Assembly: GCF_900129575.1 (NCBI RefSeq) | Contig: NZ_FQWE01000001.1 | Span: 186,001-250,000 of the forward strand | Direction of reading: 5' to 3' | DNA from: Flavobacterium segetis | Lineage (GTDB): Bacteria > Bacteroidota > Bacteroidia > Flavobacteriales > Flavobacteriaceae | DNA length: 64,000 nt | Shown here: piece after piece, positions 54,890-63,975 of the stretch | Numbering within the stretch: position 1 is the first letter of the stretch | Layout of the letters: every line of letters begins with the position of its first letter | Program-made: the position numbers and the translations under genes | Notes under the pieces: model-generated | The model's database searches: none | What the model saw: the letters and a program-made list of their open reading frames with translations, nothing else | What the model was told of the DNA's origin: nothing

Positions 54890-56329
54890 ATGAAAAAAAT
54901 ATTAGTTGCAAATAGAGGGGAAATTGCTATCAGAGTAATGAAAACTGCTCAAAAAATGGGAATTAAGACGGTTGCTGTTTATTCTACAGTGGATAGAAAT
55001 GCGCCTCATGTGAAATTTGCTGATGAAGCGGTTTGCATCGGCGGAGCACCTTCAAGTGAATCGTATTTGTTAGGAAGCAAAATTATTGAAGTTGCTAAAA
55101 GTTTGAATGTCGATGCAATTCACCCTGGTTATGGTTTCTTAAGCGAAAATGCTGATTTTGCCGAAGAATGCGAAAATAATAATATTATTTTCATTGGTCC
55201 AAAGTCTAAGGCAATCAGAGTTATGGGAAGTAAATTAGCGGCCAAAGAAGCTGTTAAAGAATATAACATTCCAATGGTTCCCGGTGTTGATGAAGCGATT
55301 ACAGATATTGAGAAAGCAAAAGTAGCCGCTAGGAAAATTGGTTTTCCTATTTTAATTAAAGCTTCCGCAGGCGGAGGTGGAAAAGGAATGCGTGTTGTAG
55401 AAAGCGAGGATGATTTTGAAGCACAAATGAACCGGGCCATCAGTGAGGCAATTGCTGCTTTTGGAGATGGTTCAGTTTTTATCGAAAAGTATGTTTCATC
55501 ACCACGACATATCGAAATTCAAGTAATGGCAGACAGCCACGGCAATATTCTTTATTTATTCGAAAGAGAATGTAGTATTCAACGTCGCCATCAAAAAGTA
55601 ATTGAGGAAGCGCCATCGTCAGTTTTATCACCTGAATTGCGAAAAAAAATGGGTGAAGCCGCTGTTCTAGTTGCTAAATCTTGCGATTATTTAGGAGCGG
55701 GAACCGTTGAGTTTTTGTTAGATGAAAATAACAACTTCTATTTTCTCGAAATGAATACGCGCCTACAAGTAGAGCATCCCGTTACGGAATGGATTACAAA
55801 AACTGATTTAGTAGAGCTTCAAATTAGAGTCGCAAGAGGCGAAGCATTAATAATTAAACAAGAAGATTTACAAATAAAAGGGCATGCTGTTGAATTAAGA
55901 GTTTATGCCGAAGATCCTATGAATGACTTTTTACCAAGCGTTGGACATTTGGATGTATATCAATTACCAATTGGCGAAAATATTCGGGTAGATAATGGTT
56001 TTGAACAAGGAATGGACATACCTATTTATTATGATCCTATGTTAGCGAAACTAATAACGTATGGCGAAACTCGTGAAGAAGCGATTCAGTTAATGATTAA
56101 AGCGATTGATGATTATCATGTTGAAGGCGTGCAAACCACATTGCCTTTTGGAAAATTTGTTTTTGAACACGAAGCATTTCGCTCGGGAAATTTCGATACA
56201 CATTTTGTAAAAAAATATTACTACGCAGATGTTTTAAAAATTCAAATGAATAAAGAAGCGGAAATTGCTGCTATTGTAGCACTTAAGCAATATTTTGAAG
56301 ATCAAAAAATTGTTCGATTATCTATTTAA
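54890..56329 (+). CDS. biotin carboxylase subunit of acyl-CoA carboxylase
   Basis: 479 residues. It starts KKILVANRGEIAIRVMKTA, has the ATP-grasp glycine loop KASAGGGGKGMRVV and the conserved RECSIQRRHQKVIEEAPS and FLEMNTRLQVEHPVTE stretches. It carboxylates biotin on the carrier with ATP and bicarbonate. The length is that of a separate subunit, as in AccC or the alpha part of propionyl-CoA carboxylase. It lies 100 bases after the carrier and 72 bases before the carboxyltransferase gene (from its ATG at 56402). Confidence 0.95.
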   Translation: MKKILVANRGEIAIRVMKTAQKMGIKTVAVYSTVDRNAPHVKFADEAVCIGGAPSSESYLLGSKIIEVAKSLNVDAIHPGYGFLSENADFAEECENNNIIFIGPKSKAIRVMGSKLAAKEAVKEYNIPMVPGVDEAITDIEKAKVAARKIGFPILIKASAGGGGKGMRVVESEDDFEAQMNRAISEAIAAFGDGSVFIEKYVSSPRHIEIQVMADSHGNILYLFERECSIQRRHQKVIEEAPSSVLSPELRKKMGEAAVLVAKSCDYLGAGTVEFLLDENNNFYFLEMNTRLQVEHPVTEWITKTDLVELQIRVARGEALIIKQEDLQIKGHAVELRVYAEDPMNDFLPSVGHLDVYQLPIGENIRVDNGFEQGMDIPIYYDPMLAKLITYGETREEAIQLMIKAIDDYHVEGVQTTLPFGKFVFEHEAFRSGNFDTHFVKKYYYADVLKIQMNKEAEIAAIVALKQYFEDQKIVRLSI

Positions 56330-56401
56330 GATTTACATAAGTTTAAAATATTGTAAAAAATAAATAAAAATTGGAACTAGGCGGTACATAAAGTGAATAA
56401 C

Positions 56402-57943
56402 ATGAAAGACAAAATAGATATATTAAAAAATAAAATTGCTATAGCTCATTTAGGCGGTGGCAAAAATCGTATTGAAAAGCAGCACTCAAATAAAAAACTG
56501 ACGGCGAGAGAACGCGTTAACTATTTGATGGATGAAGGTTCATTTGAAGAAATTGGAATGTTAGTTACCCATCGAACGGCTGACTTTGGAATGGAAAAGG
56601 AGCTTTATTATGGTGACGGTGTCATTACTGGATATGGTACAATCAATGGGCGATTAGTGTATATTTTTGCTCAAGATTTCACGGTTTTTGGAGGTTCTTT
56701 ATCCGAAACGCATGCGGAAAAAATTTGTAAAGTGATGGATATGGCGGTCAAAATGGGAGCGCCAATGATTGGACTAAATGATTCTGGAGGAGCACGTATT
56801 CAAGAAGGGGTTCGTTCTCTGGGCGGTTATGCTGATATTTTTTTTAGAAACGTACAAGCTTCTGGAGTGATTCCGCAAATTTCTGCTATTATGGGACCAT
56901 GTGCAGGTGGAGCGGTTTATTCTCCCGCTATGACTGATTTTACCATGATGGTTGAGAATACTAGTTATATGTTTGTAACCGGTCCTAATGTTGTAAAAAC
57001 TGTCACTAATGAAACCGTAACTTCTGAGGAACTGGGTGGGGCAAGTACACATTCAACAAAGTCAGGAGTGGCTCATTGCACATCAACAAATGATGTAGAA
57101 TGTTTAGAGGATTTAAAGCGATTATTAAGTTATTTACCGCAAAGCAATAAAGAGTTAGCGCCCACTTTACCTTATAAATTAGGTGATGAGATTCGGATAG
57201 AATTACTAGCTATAATACCTGATAATCCAAATAAGCCATACGATATGCACAAGGTAATTATTGGTATTATTGACGAAAATTCTTTTTATGAAATTCATAA
57301 AAATTATGCTGATAATATTATTGTAGGTTTTGCTAGATTAGGTGGACGAAGTATTGGTATTATTGCTAATCAGCCAATGGTTTTAGCAGGTTGCTTAGAT
57401 GTGAATAGTTCGAAAAAGGCAGCTCGATTTACTCGTTTTTGCGATGCCTTCAATATCCCATTGCTAGTATTAGTTGATGTTCCGGGATTTTTACCAGGAA
57501 CTGACCAGGAGTGGAACGGAATCATTGTTCACGGTGCTAAATTGTTGTATGCTTTAAGCGAAGCTACGGTGCCAAGAGTTACTGTTATAACCCGGAAAGC
57601 TTATGGTGGCGCATATGATGTAATGAATTCAAAACACATTGGTGCCGATATGAATTTTGCTTGGCCCACGGCAGAAATTGCGGTGATGGGTGCCAAAGGT
57701 GCATCTGAAATTATCTTTAAAAAAGAAATAAATGAAGCTAAAGATCACGAAGCAAAACTACTAGAAAAAGAATCAGAATATGCAAATTTATTTGCTAATC
57801 CATATACCGCAGCACAGCGTGGTTTTATAGACGAAGTGATTTTACCACAAGAGACTAGACGAAAATTAATAAAAGCATTCAGCATGCTCGAAAATAAAGA
57901 AAGTGTAACTCCTAATCGAAAACACGGCAACATTCCGTTATAA
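56402..57943 (+). CDS. carboxyltransferase (beta) subunit of acyl-CoA carboxylase
   Basis: 513 residues from the ATG at 56402; an in-frame GTG at 56393 is an alternative. The size and sequence fit propionyl-/methylmalonyl-CoA carboxylase beta subunits: [63 protein letters not shown], and [19 protein letters not shown]. Two oxyanion glycine loops (GG) are present. It moves CO2 from biotin to acyl-CoA. The operon ends at a bidirectional terminator 20 bases later. Confidence 0.94.
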   Translation: MKDKIDILKNKIAIAHLGGGKNRIEKQHSNKKLTARERVNYLMDEGSFEEIGMLVTHRTADFGMEKELYYGDGVITGYGTINGRLVYIFAQDFTVFGGSLSETHAEKICKVMDMAVKMGAPMIGLNDSGGARIQEGVRSLGGYADIFFRNVQASGVIPQISAIMGPCAGGAVYSPAMTDFTMMVENTSYMFVTGPNVVKTVTNETVTSEELGGASTHSTKSGVAHCTSTNDVECLEDLKRLLSYLPQSNKELAPTLPYKLGDEIRIELLAIIPDNPNKPYDMHKVIIGIIDENSFYEIHKNYADNIIVGFARLGGRSIGIIANQPMVLAGCLDVNSSKKAARFTRFCDAFNIPLLVLVDVPGFLPGTDQEWNGIIVHGAKLLYALSEATVPRVTVITRKAYGGAYDVMNSKHIGADMNFAWPTAEIAVMGAKGASEIIFKKEINEAKDHEAKLLEKESEYANLFANPYTAAQRGFIDEVILPQETRRKLIKAFSMLENKESVTPNRKHGNIPL

Positions 57944-57963
57944 ATTTTAGGAAAATAGATCAT

Positions 57964-57997
57964 ATAAAAAAACCAGCGTAGAGCTGGTTTTTTTATA
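57964..57997. terminator. bidirectional terminator after the carboxylase operon
   Basis: AAAAAAACCAGC and GCTGGTTTTTTT pair around GTAGA, with A/T tails on both sides, between converging genes. Confidence 0.88.
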
Positions 57998-58025
57998 TAC
58001 TAAAGCGAAATAAAACAGTAGTGCT

Positions 58026-58322
58026 TTATCGCAACACAACATCTTTTACAACGTCTCTACGCAATTCCTCATTAATCATCGCAACGATTTTTGACTTTCC
58101 ATGACTTAACTCCTCACGTAAAACTGATGAAGTCAATTCGACATAGAGCGTACTCCCTTTTAAAACAACATTATTCGTGTAACTATTAACACCGTTACCC
58201 ATTAAATTTCTCCAAGCATCTTTCACGTCAATTTGATCCATTCCTGGCTGAAGCTTATTTACCTGAATAATCTGTTTCAAAACATCTCCTATTGTACTTT
58301 GATTATTTAGTCGTTTTGCCAT
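58026..58322 (-). CDS. DUF721 (DciA-like) protein
   Basis: 98 residues from the ATG at 58322; an ATG at 58325 adds one residue. The segments AKRLNNQSTIGDVLKQII and VKDAWRNLMGNGVNSYTNNVVLKGSTLYVELTSSVLREEL are those of DUF721, the family of the helicase loader DciA. In Bacteroidota the protein is short. It may help load the replicative helicase DnaB; this is inferred from other species. Its start overlaps the end of the upstream lipoprotein gene, so they are translated together. Confidence 0.85.
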   Translation of the reverse strand: MAKRLNNQSTIGDVLKQIIQVNKLQPGMDQIDVKDAWRNLMGNGVNSYTNNVVLKGSTLYVELTSSVLREELSHGKSKIVAMINEELRRDVVKDVVLR

Positions 58323-58743
58323 CATCTAATAAATTAATCGCCTCCGTTTTTTTATAATGATATTCAATTTTATCTTTATTTTTCAGTATTAAATTTTCTG
58401 CTGTCAAGCTAATAATCTCCTCACTCCACTTCATATACTGCGTTGAATAATCTAAGAAAGCTTTATCATCTACAAAGCGAACAACAACATTTTCAAATGC
58501 ATCGTTAACTAAAAATTTGCCGTCAAATTGCGGCATAACCTTCTTTCTAATCCCCTTATTGTCTTTAATTTGAAAGTAATCAAAACTTTCATTAATAGTA
58601 TAATCTTTGTCTTTTTCCTTATCAAAAGTGACTTTTTCTATTTCCCAATAGCCGTTAATTTTTGTGATATCCTCTTTGTTTATCTTTTGCTGACAAGCGA
58701 CAAAAAGAAGAGAAATAAATAAAATTCCAAATACTTTTTTCAT
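58303..58743 (-). CDS. small lipocalin-like lipoprotein
   Basis: 146 residues from ATG 58743; a longer in-frame start to 58782 would hide the signal. The lipobox is LLFVAC (C17). The mature part is beta-rich with NGYWEIEKVTF (lipocalin-like opening), and is about 125 residues long. Function is unknown. It overlaps the DUF721 gene by 20 bases and is the first gene of this pair; a two-box promoter lies upstream. Confidence 0.75.
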   Translation of the reverse strand: MKKVFGILFISLLFVACQQKINKEDITKINGYWEIEKVTFDKEKDKDYTINESFDYFQIKDNKGIRKKVMPQFDGKFLVNDAFENVVVRFVDDKAFLDYSTQYMKWSEEIISLTAENLILKNKDKIEYHYKKTEAINLLDDGKTTK

Positions 58744-58782
58744 ATTACTATTTTTTTTAATAATTATCTCCGCCCAAATCAT

Positions 58783-59089
58783 ATTTAATTCCTTCAGCTA
58801 TTATTTTATAATCTAAAATAACAGAGGCGATAACTAGAATGCTGAAAGTTATTAGTTATTTTCTAGATACAAAGTTAATTGTAATAAATACAAACAAAAA
58901 ATAGTAAATACAATTTAAACTTTTTTTATTTGCTTTGGTCTTAGTTTTAGCCTTTAAACACTGTATCTATATCCACAACTAATCCCCTGTATGAACGTCC
59001 ATTATTTTGATTCGACTAAAATTCTAAGACTGCAGTAATCAATATTCATGCACGTCACAAGCCTTATTTAAACAAATATCAAGTATAGT
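58783..59089. other. 307-base gap holding only a minus-strand promoter
   Basis: Nothing coding is recognised here apart from the promoter at 58870-58898. The right end may contain further, unrecognisable remains of the pseudogene that starts at 59090. Confidence 0.5.
58870..58898 (-). promoter_or_regulatory. promoter of the lipocalin-like/DUF721 pair
   Basis: On the minus strand TTTG (plus 58898-58895), a 17-base spacer and TAACTTTG (plus 58877-58870) form a full consensus. The leader to the lipoprotein ATG would be about 120 bases. Confidence 0.6.
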
Positions 59090-59511
59090 ATGAGCAACAA
59101 CAACATTGTCTATTTTAGGCTGGAATCAAAATGCTTTTCGCCTTTTTTAGATTATTTAGCTTTAAGAAACACCAAGGCATATAATATGGTAGTGAACGGT
59201 CATATAGTGAGGGAAATTAAAATAATTATTGATGACCTTTAAGCTTCAGAGTCTGCAAACACCTCGCAAAACATACATTTATCTTACGGCTATTTATGGT
59301 GGTTAAATAGAAAAGCTTCCTTTCATTTACCACAAATACAAACTACATTTTAAGAAAGCATTATCCTAGAAGTACTTTCAAATGAATATGGGACACTAAG
59401 AAAAAATTAATATAAAAGTTACATTATTCCGACCAAAAAATGGATTTAATTATAATGAGTGACGCAACTGATAATGTAAATCTAGCACTTTCAAATTTTG
59501 ATACTATTTAA
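59090..59511 (+). pseudogene. decayed class C beta-lactamase-like serine hydrolase (C-terminal part)
   Basis: One frame from 59090 reads MSNNNIVYF..., meets a TAA at 59240-59242, then continues SANTSQNIHLSYGYLWWLNRKASFHLP until TAA at 59351, then EYGTLRKN, a TAA, and YKSYIIPTKKWI. A frame change near 59449 leads to LIIMSDATDNVNLALSNFDTI and a stop at 59509-59511. These blocks, in order, match the end of flavobacterial class C beta-lactamase-related hydrolases (pattern VNTSQNxNPSYGYLWWLNGK, then KNDQKIYIIPSK and RMGDATDN). At least three in-frame stops and one frameshift show it is dead. The N-terminal catalytic part, with the SxxK motif, is missing. Confidence 0.8.
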
Positions 59512-59536
59512 TGAAAAAAAAGTAACTTGTTTTAAA

Positions 59537-59713
59537 TCATTTTGACTTTACACGACGCATAATTCCTACAAAGAAAGAAACTATACCAATCAACAATACA
59601 ATATAATAAATAGTGATACTTTGATCACGTACAATATTCGCAATAACAAAGGAAACAATACTGATTAAGTAAAAATAAAGAACTGGTAAATTTTTAAAAA
59701 AGGAAAAATTCAT
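59537..59713 (-). CDS. small two-helix membrane protein after ftsY
   Basis: 58 residues, MNFSFFKNLPVLYFYLISIV followed by a second hydrophobic helix (about 36-52) and the basic end MRRVKSK. Two membrane helices are evident. The start lies 7 bases after the ftsY stop, so it is probably cotranscribed and translated with ftsY. No name is known to me; its position suggests a part in membrane protein work, but that is only guess by context. Confidence 0.65.
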   Translation of the reverse strand: MNFSFFKNLPVLYFYLISIVSFVIANIVRDQSITIYYIVLLIGIVSFFVGIMRRVKSK

Positions 59714-59720
59714 CTAATTG

Positions 59721-60701
59721 TTATTTAAAAAATGAGTCTACAAATGCATATTTATTAAAAACTTGCAAATCTTCAATTCCTTCACCAACACCAATGTATT
59801 TTACAGGTATTTTAAACTGATCAGAGATTCCAATTACTACTCCACCTTTGGCTGTACCGTCTAATTTTGTAACTGCTAAACAACTTACTTCCGTGGCAGC
59901 TGTAAATTGCTTCGCCTGTTCAAAAGCATTTTGACCAGTTGAACCATCTAAAACTAATAAAACGTCATGAGGTGCATCAGCAACAACTTTTTGCATCACG
60001 CGTTTCACTTTGGTTAATTCGTTCATTAAATTCACTTTGTTGTGTAATCGTCCTGCTGTGTCTATTATCACAACATCAGCCTCTTGAGCAACAGCTGACT
60101 GTAAGGTATCAAAAGCTACTGAAGCGGGATCACTTCCCATATTTTGCCTCACGATAGGAACTCCCACTCTGTCTGCCCAAATTTGTAATTGATCAATTGC
60201 TGCAGCGCGGAAAGTATCTGCTGCTCCAAGAACAACTTTGTAACCCGCTTTTTTAAATTGATAAGCTAATTTACCTATGGTTGTTGTTTTACCTACTCCA
60301 TTTACGCCAACAACCATTAGAACGTATGGTTTAGTTTGAATAGGTATAAGAAAATCAGTTGCTTCACCTGAATTAGTTTCTGATAATAAGTTTGCTATTT
60401 CTTCTCTGAGGATTTCATTTAGTTCATCTGTACCAAGATATTTGTCCTGGGCAACTCGCTCTTCTATTCTTCCTATTATTTTTAAAGTTGTATTGACACC
60501 AACATCTGAAGCTACTAAAATTTCCTCTAAATCATCAAGTACATCTTCATCGACCTTTGATTTTCCAGCAATTGCTTTAGACAGCTTCGAAAAAAAAGAT
60601 ACTTTTGATTTCTCAAGTCCTTTGTCTAAAGTTTGCTTCTCCTGCTCATTTAAAGTAGGTTCCTTTTTTTCTGATGAAAACATTTTTTTAAAAAAACTCA
60701 T
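59721..60701 (-). CDS. ftsY: signal recognition particle receptor FtsY
   Basis: 326 residues, short form with a small N-terminal A region (FKKMFSSEKKEP). The NG domain has P-loop VGVNGVGKTTTIGKLAY, DTFRAAA, DTAGRLHNK, TKLDGTAKGG, and the end IGVGEGIEDLQVFN. FtsY docks the SRP-ribosome complex to the membrane translocon. The gene belongs to the ribosomal-protein cluster rpmB-rpmG-DUF4295-ftsY seen in Flavobacteriaceae, but a terminator lies between DUF4295 and ftsY. Confidence 0.96.
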   Translation of the reverse strand: MSFFKKMFSSEKKEPTLNEQEKQTLDKGLEKSKVSFFSKLSKAIAGKSKVDEDVLDDLEEILVASDVGVNTTLKIIGRIEERVAQDKYLGTDELNEILREEIANLLSETNSGEATDFLIPIQTKPYVLMVVGVNGVGKTTTIGKLAYQFKKAGYKVVLGAADTFRAAAIDQLQIWADRVGVPIVRQNMGSDPASVAFDTLQSAVAQEADVVIIDTAGRLHNKVNLMNELTKVKRVMQKVVADAPHDVLLVLDGSTGQNAFEQAKQFTAATEVSCLAVTKLDGTAKGGVVIGISDQFKIPVKYIGVGEGIEDLQVFNKYAFVDSFFK

Positions 60702-60777
60702 TGTCTATATAGTGTTAAAAATGAAGTATTTACGTCAAAACGAGCCATGCAATTTCTGATGGTAAATGTATAAAATA

Positions 60778-60809
60778 AAAAAGCTACTTCCGAGTGAAAG
60801 TAGCTTTTC
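60778..60809 (-). terminator. terminator after the DUF4295 gene
   Basis: AAAAGCTACTT and AAGTAGCTTTT pair (11 pairs) around CCGAGTGA. On the minus strand a T-rich tail follows, before ftsY begins at 60701. Confidence 0.82.
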
Positions 60810-60829
60810 TATGTAATATAAATTAATGA

Positions 60830-60982
60830 TTATTTCTTTTTCAAAAATTCATCAACTGATTCTGGAGTCATTATAGATTCTACGAATGTATATGCACCTG
60901 TTTTTGGAGATTTCACCATTTTGATGGCCTTTGATAATCTCTTTGAAGCTGTTTGTAACGATGCTACGGTTTTCTTTGCCAT
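60830..60982 (-). CDS. DUF4295 small basic protein
   Basis: 50 residues, MAKKTVASLQTASKRLSKAIK, then a basic middle (KMVKSPKTGAYTFVES) and LKKK end. It is the short DUF4295 protein that follows rpmG in many Bacteroidota and likely associates with the ribosome; this role is inferred from its place. It was found by reading the gap between ftsY and rpmG. Confidence 0.9.
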   Translation of the reverse strand: MAKKTVASLQTASKRLSKAIKMVKSPKTGAYTFVESIMTPESVDEFLKKK

Positions 60983-61055
60983 GATTCAAATGTGTATTTT
61001 AAAATTTTATAAATCTAAAAATGTAACCACTTTAGATTATCAAAATCTCTAATTA

Positions 61056-61238
61056 TTATTTAATTTCTTTGTGAACTGTTACACGTTTCAAAACTGGATT
61101 AAATTTCTTAATCTCCAATCTATCTGGTGTATTCTTTTTGTTCTTTGTAGTGATGTATCTAGAAGTTCCTGCAACACCTGAAGTCTTGTGCTCAGTACAT
61201 TCTAAAATTACCTGGATTCTATTACCTTTCTTTGCCAT
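61056..61238 (-). CDS. rpmG: 50S ribosomal protein L33
   Basis: 60 residues: [17 protein letters not shown], then the conserved [21 protein letters not shown] and VTVHKEIK. Only one cysteine is present, so it is the zinc-free form. It is part of the large ribosomal subunit near the E site. It is 27 bases after rpmB and 73 bases before DUF4295, all minus strand. Confidence 0.96.
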   Translation of the reverse strand: MAKKGNRIQVILECTEHKTSGVAGTSRYITTKNKKNTPDRLEIKKFNPVLKRVTVHKEIK

Positions 61239-61265
61239 CTTGCTATTTTTTTATTTTGGAATAGA

Positions 61266-61502
61266 TTATTTAATGAATCCTTCTGACTGTGCTTTTTTCA
61301 AAACTGCAGCAATTCCATTTTTATTAATTGTTTTTATCGTAGATGCAGCTACTCTTAGAGTAATCCATCTATCTTCTTCTGGAAGATAAAAACGCTTCTT
61401 AACTAAGTTTACAGAAAATTTTCTCTTAGTTTTGTTCATAGCGTGAGAAACGTTATTTCCTACCATCGCTCTTTTACCTGTAAGGTCACAAACTCTTGAC
61501 AT
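61266..61502 (-). CDS. rpmB: 50S ribosomal protein L28
   Basis: 78 residues: [55 protein letters not shown]. This is the standard length and sequence pattern of L28. It begins the ribosomal cluster with rpmG and DUF4295 downstream. A TTTCTTTGCACCC stretch upstream resembles a -7 box with one mismatch. Confidence 0.96.
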   Translation of the reverse strand: MSRVCDLTGKRAMVGNNVSHAMNKTKRKFSVNLVKKRFYLPEEDRWITLRVAASTIKTINKNGIAAVLKKAQSEGFIK

Positions 61503-61574
61503 TATTCTTATCTTTTATCGTTATTCAAAATCAGGGTGCAAAGAAAAGAAAAATAAACCTATAAACCAACAATA

Positions 61575-62828
61575 TTATTGTAGATTTTTTAAAATTTCTT
61601 TTTGTAAAAGTTCTAAACTTTTAATCACGGCTCTATCTATCACTTTTTCACGGGGTTGACCAAAATGAAATTCTTCAACAATTATATTGGTTGGTGTTGC
61701 CAAAGCAATAAAAACTGTTCCGATTTCCACATCTGAGTCCCCTTTATCCGGACCGGCATTTCCTGTAGTTGCAATTGCAAAATCTGTTTTGAATAGCTTT
61801 TTAACACTCAAAGCCATCGCTTTAGTAACCTCAGCACTCACAACTGAATATTCTTTTATCAAATTCTCGTCTATACCTAAAATATCAATTTTAACCTGTG
61901 TTGCATAAGACACAACGCTACCTTTAAAATAATTTGAAGCTCCTGCAACTGAGGTTAAGAGTTGTGCAATTTTTCCGCCCGTACAACTTTCAGCGGTTGA
62001 AAGTGTTAGATTTTGCTTTGTCATCAACTGGCCTAAAACAACCTCAATAGTTTCGTTATCATCAAAACCAAAAATAATATCACTGATTATGGCATTCAAT
62101 GAGCTCACTCTTTCATCCAATGCAGCTTCTAATTTTTCTTTATCCACACCTCGAGCTGAAAGACGCAAACGCACTCTCCCAGGAGCTGGTAAATACGCTA
62201 ATTTGATGAACTCAGGTAGATTATTTTCCCAATCTTCAATTCGTTCTGCAACAAGACTTTCGCCCTGCCCGTAAGTGATGATAGTTTTATGAATGATGTA
62301 AGGTCGCTTGTACTCGCTTACAATTTTTGGGATTATTTCTTGCTCTACTATATATTTCATCTCATAAGGAACTCCTGGCAAAGATATAAATACTGTATTT
62401 TCTTTTTTCATCCACATCCCAGGAGCTGTACCTACTTGATTATGGAGAACTATACATTTGGAGGGTACTAAAGCTTGATCTTTATTTATTTGCGAAGCTT
62501 TTCTATTCATCGCACGCTCAATAAGTTCAATTACATGTTTTTCTATTTTTTTATCTACAATAAGCTCATCGTCAAAATAATCACAAAAAGTTTTCTTCGT
62601 GATATCATCTTTAGTTGGTCCTAAACCTCCAGTTATAATAACTAAATCAACTGTGTTTTGCAATTTTGCAAACGTATCTAAAATGTGATTTTTATCATCA
62701 CTTATTGAAATCATCTCATTAATTTCAATACCAATTTTATCAAGTGATTTTGCAATAAAACCCGAATTAGTATCAACAATTTGACCTATTAATATTTCAT
62801 CACCAATAGTAACTATGGTTGCTTTCAT
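61575..62828 (-). CDS. cinA: CinA-family protein (nicotinamide-nucleotide amidase type)
   Basis: 417 residues from ATG 62828; the in-frame start at 62891 runs through a terminator and is rejected. The N-terminal MoCF-like domain ([39 protein letters not shown]) is joined to a C-terminal PncC-like amidase domain ([35 protein letters not shown]). CinA proteins take part in NAD recycling as ADP-ribose pyrophosphatase and nicotinamide-mononucleotide deamidase; a link to competence is historic. Confidence 0.93.
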   Translation of the reverse strand: MKATIVTIGDEILIGQIVDTNSGFIAKSLDKIGIEINEMISISDDKNHILDTFAKLQNTVDLVIITGGLGPTKDDITKKTFCDYFDDELIVDKKIEKHVIELIERAMNRKASQINKDQALVPSKCIVLHNQVGTAPGMWMKKENTVFISLPGVPYEMKYIVEQEIIPKIVSEYKRPYIIHKTIITYGQGESLVAERIEDWENNLPEFIKLAYLPAPGRVRLRLSARGVDKEKLEAALDERVSSLNAIISDIIFGFDDNETIEVVLGQLMTKQNLTLSTAESCTGGKIAQLLTSVAGASNYFKGSVVSYATQVKIDILGIDENLIKEYSVVSAEVTKAMALSVKKLFKTDFAIATTGNAGPDKGDSDVEIGTVFIALATPTNIIVEEFHFGQPREKVIDRAVIKSLELLQKEILKNLQ

Positions 62829-62864
62829 TGTTTTGAATTTTAATCTTAAAATTTTTATTAAAAT

Positions 62865-62903
62865 AAAAAGAGAAATGTCTGTTCTAAGCACATTTCTCTT
62901 TTT
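62865..62903. terminator. terminator between the Hpt gene and cinA
   Basis: AAAAAGAGAAATGT and ACATTTCTCTTTTT pair perfectly (14 pairs) around an 11-base loop. It ends FAH/Hpt transcription on the minus strand. It directly adjoins repeat element copy 2. Confidence 0.85.
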
Positions 62904-63013
62904 GCGTGAGGGATCGTAGTGAAAATCCTTTTATTATGGAACTATAGCGCAATAAAATGATTGTAACGGATAGCCCGAACATGCTGTAACGCTATTGGAA
63001 GAATGTTCACGCC
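62904..63013 (+). repeat. Flavobacterial intergenic hairpin element, copy 2
   Basis: 110 bases beginning GCGTGAGGGATCGTAG and ending GTTCACGCC, an outer inverted pair GCGTGA/TCACGC. The core TTGTAACGGATAGCCCGAAC lies inside, and GAACAT/ATGTTC bracket a last hairpin. It sits between the Hpt gene and the terminator that precedes cinA. Confidence 0.75.
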
Positions 63014-63019
63014 TAAGAA

Positions 63020-63364
63020 CTACAAATTAAAATCTTTTTTAATTTCTTTTATCGCTTCCTTCACTTGTGTCTTGACACTTTTAAAGGTTTCCTTAATATC
63101 CTTCTTTTTGCCTTCGGTTTTAGTCCATGCTTCTATTTGAAGAATCTCTTCAAAAGCGACATTTAAACCCATTAAATCTAAAGTTGGCTTGATTTTATGA
63201 GCAAAAGCATATACATGCTTGTGATCTTTTTTCTTGATTCCCTCTTTAATTTGCAATAAATCCTCAGGAATTTCTGATACAAAAAGCATCAGAATTTCAT
63301 TTACAAATTCTGGATCATTGTCTGAAAGTGCGTACACTTTTGAAAGATTGTAATGTATTGCCAT
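63020..63364 (-). CDS. histidine phosphotransfer (Hpt) protein
   Basis: 114 residues, a four-helix bundle with phospho-acceptor H56 in AFAHKIKPTLDLMG, the pattern of Hpt domains. It carries phosphate between receiver domains in multi-step relays. There is no kinase beside it; the two single-domain regulators in this window are possible partners but are far away. The start shares bases with the stop of the upstream FAH-family gene (TAATG). Confidence 0.88.
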   Translation of the reverse strand: MAIHYNLSKVYALSDNDPEFVNEILMLFVSEIPEDLLQIKEGIKKKDHKHVYAFAHKIKPTLDLMGLNVAFEEILQIEAWTKTEGKKKDIKETFKSVKTQVKEAIKEIKKDFNL

Positions 63365-63975
63365 TATTTTATTTGTATTCTAAATAATTGTTTTCCTTCT
63401 AAAAACCCTTCTAAAACATCATTTGACTTAACTGCAGCGACTCCTTCTGGAGTTCCTGTAAAAATAATGTCGCCAATTTTCAATGTGAAATATTGAGAAA
63501 CATACGAAATTAACTCGTCAATTTTCCATAGCATAAGGTTTGAATTTCCTTTTTGAACTATTTGATTATTAGAATGTAATTCAAATGTAATATTTTCTAG
63601 CGAGCTAAACTGATTTATCGGTATAAAGTCACCTATAACCGCTGAACCGTCAAAAGCTTTTGCTTTTTCCCACGGCAAACCCTTCGACTTTAATTTATCT
63701 TGTAAATCTCTGGCAGTAAAATCAATTCCAACACTAATTTCGTCATAATATTTGTGTGCAAATTTAGGCTCAATATATTTCCCCACTTTACTAATTTTCA
63801 CAATAAGCTCAATTTCGTGGTGGACATCATTAGAGAATTCTGGAATCACAAACGGATGTTGCTTTAACAAAACTGCTGAATCCGGCTTCATAAAAACAAC
63901 GGGCTCAGTAGGCCTCTCGTTTTTTAACTCTTCTATATGATTGGTGTAATTTCTACCGATGCAGATTATTTTCAT
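63364..63975 (-). CDS. fumarylacetoacetate hydrolase-family protein
   Basis: 203 residues: MKIICIGRNYTNHIEEL and VVFMKPDSAVL at the start, then HHEIELIVKISKVGK with metal-binding E residues, VGIDFTARDLQDKLKSKGLPWEKAKAFDGS and GDIIFTGTPEGV at the end. This is the short FAH form, seen in acylpyruvate hydrolases and oxaloacetate decarboxylases. The exact substrate cannot be told. It is cotranslated with the Hpt gene by a one-base overlap. Confidence 0.88.
   Translation of the reverse strand: MKIICIGRNYTNHIEELKNERPTEPVVFMKPDSAVLLKQHPFVIPEFSNDVHHEIELIVKISKVGKYIEPKFAHKYYDEISVGIDFTARDLQDKLKSKGLPWEKAKAFDGSAVIGDFIPINQFSSLENITFELHSNNQIVQKGNSNLMLWKIDELISYVSQYFTLKIGDIIFTGTPEGVAAVKSNDVLEGFLEGKQLFRIQIK

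Noticed and set aside
59090..59242. 50-codon open frame as an independent small gene
   Set aside because: The translation continues past the stop in the same frame with serine-hydrolase-like sequence, so it is part of a pseudogene.
62829..62891. Longer N-terminus for cinA
   Set aside because: The added part is the stem of a terminator.
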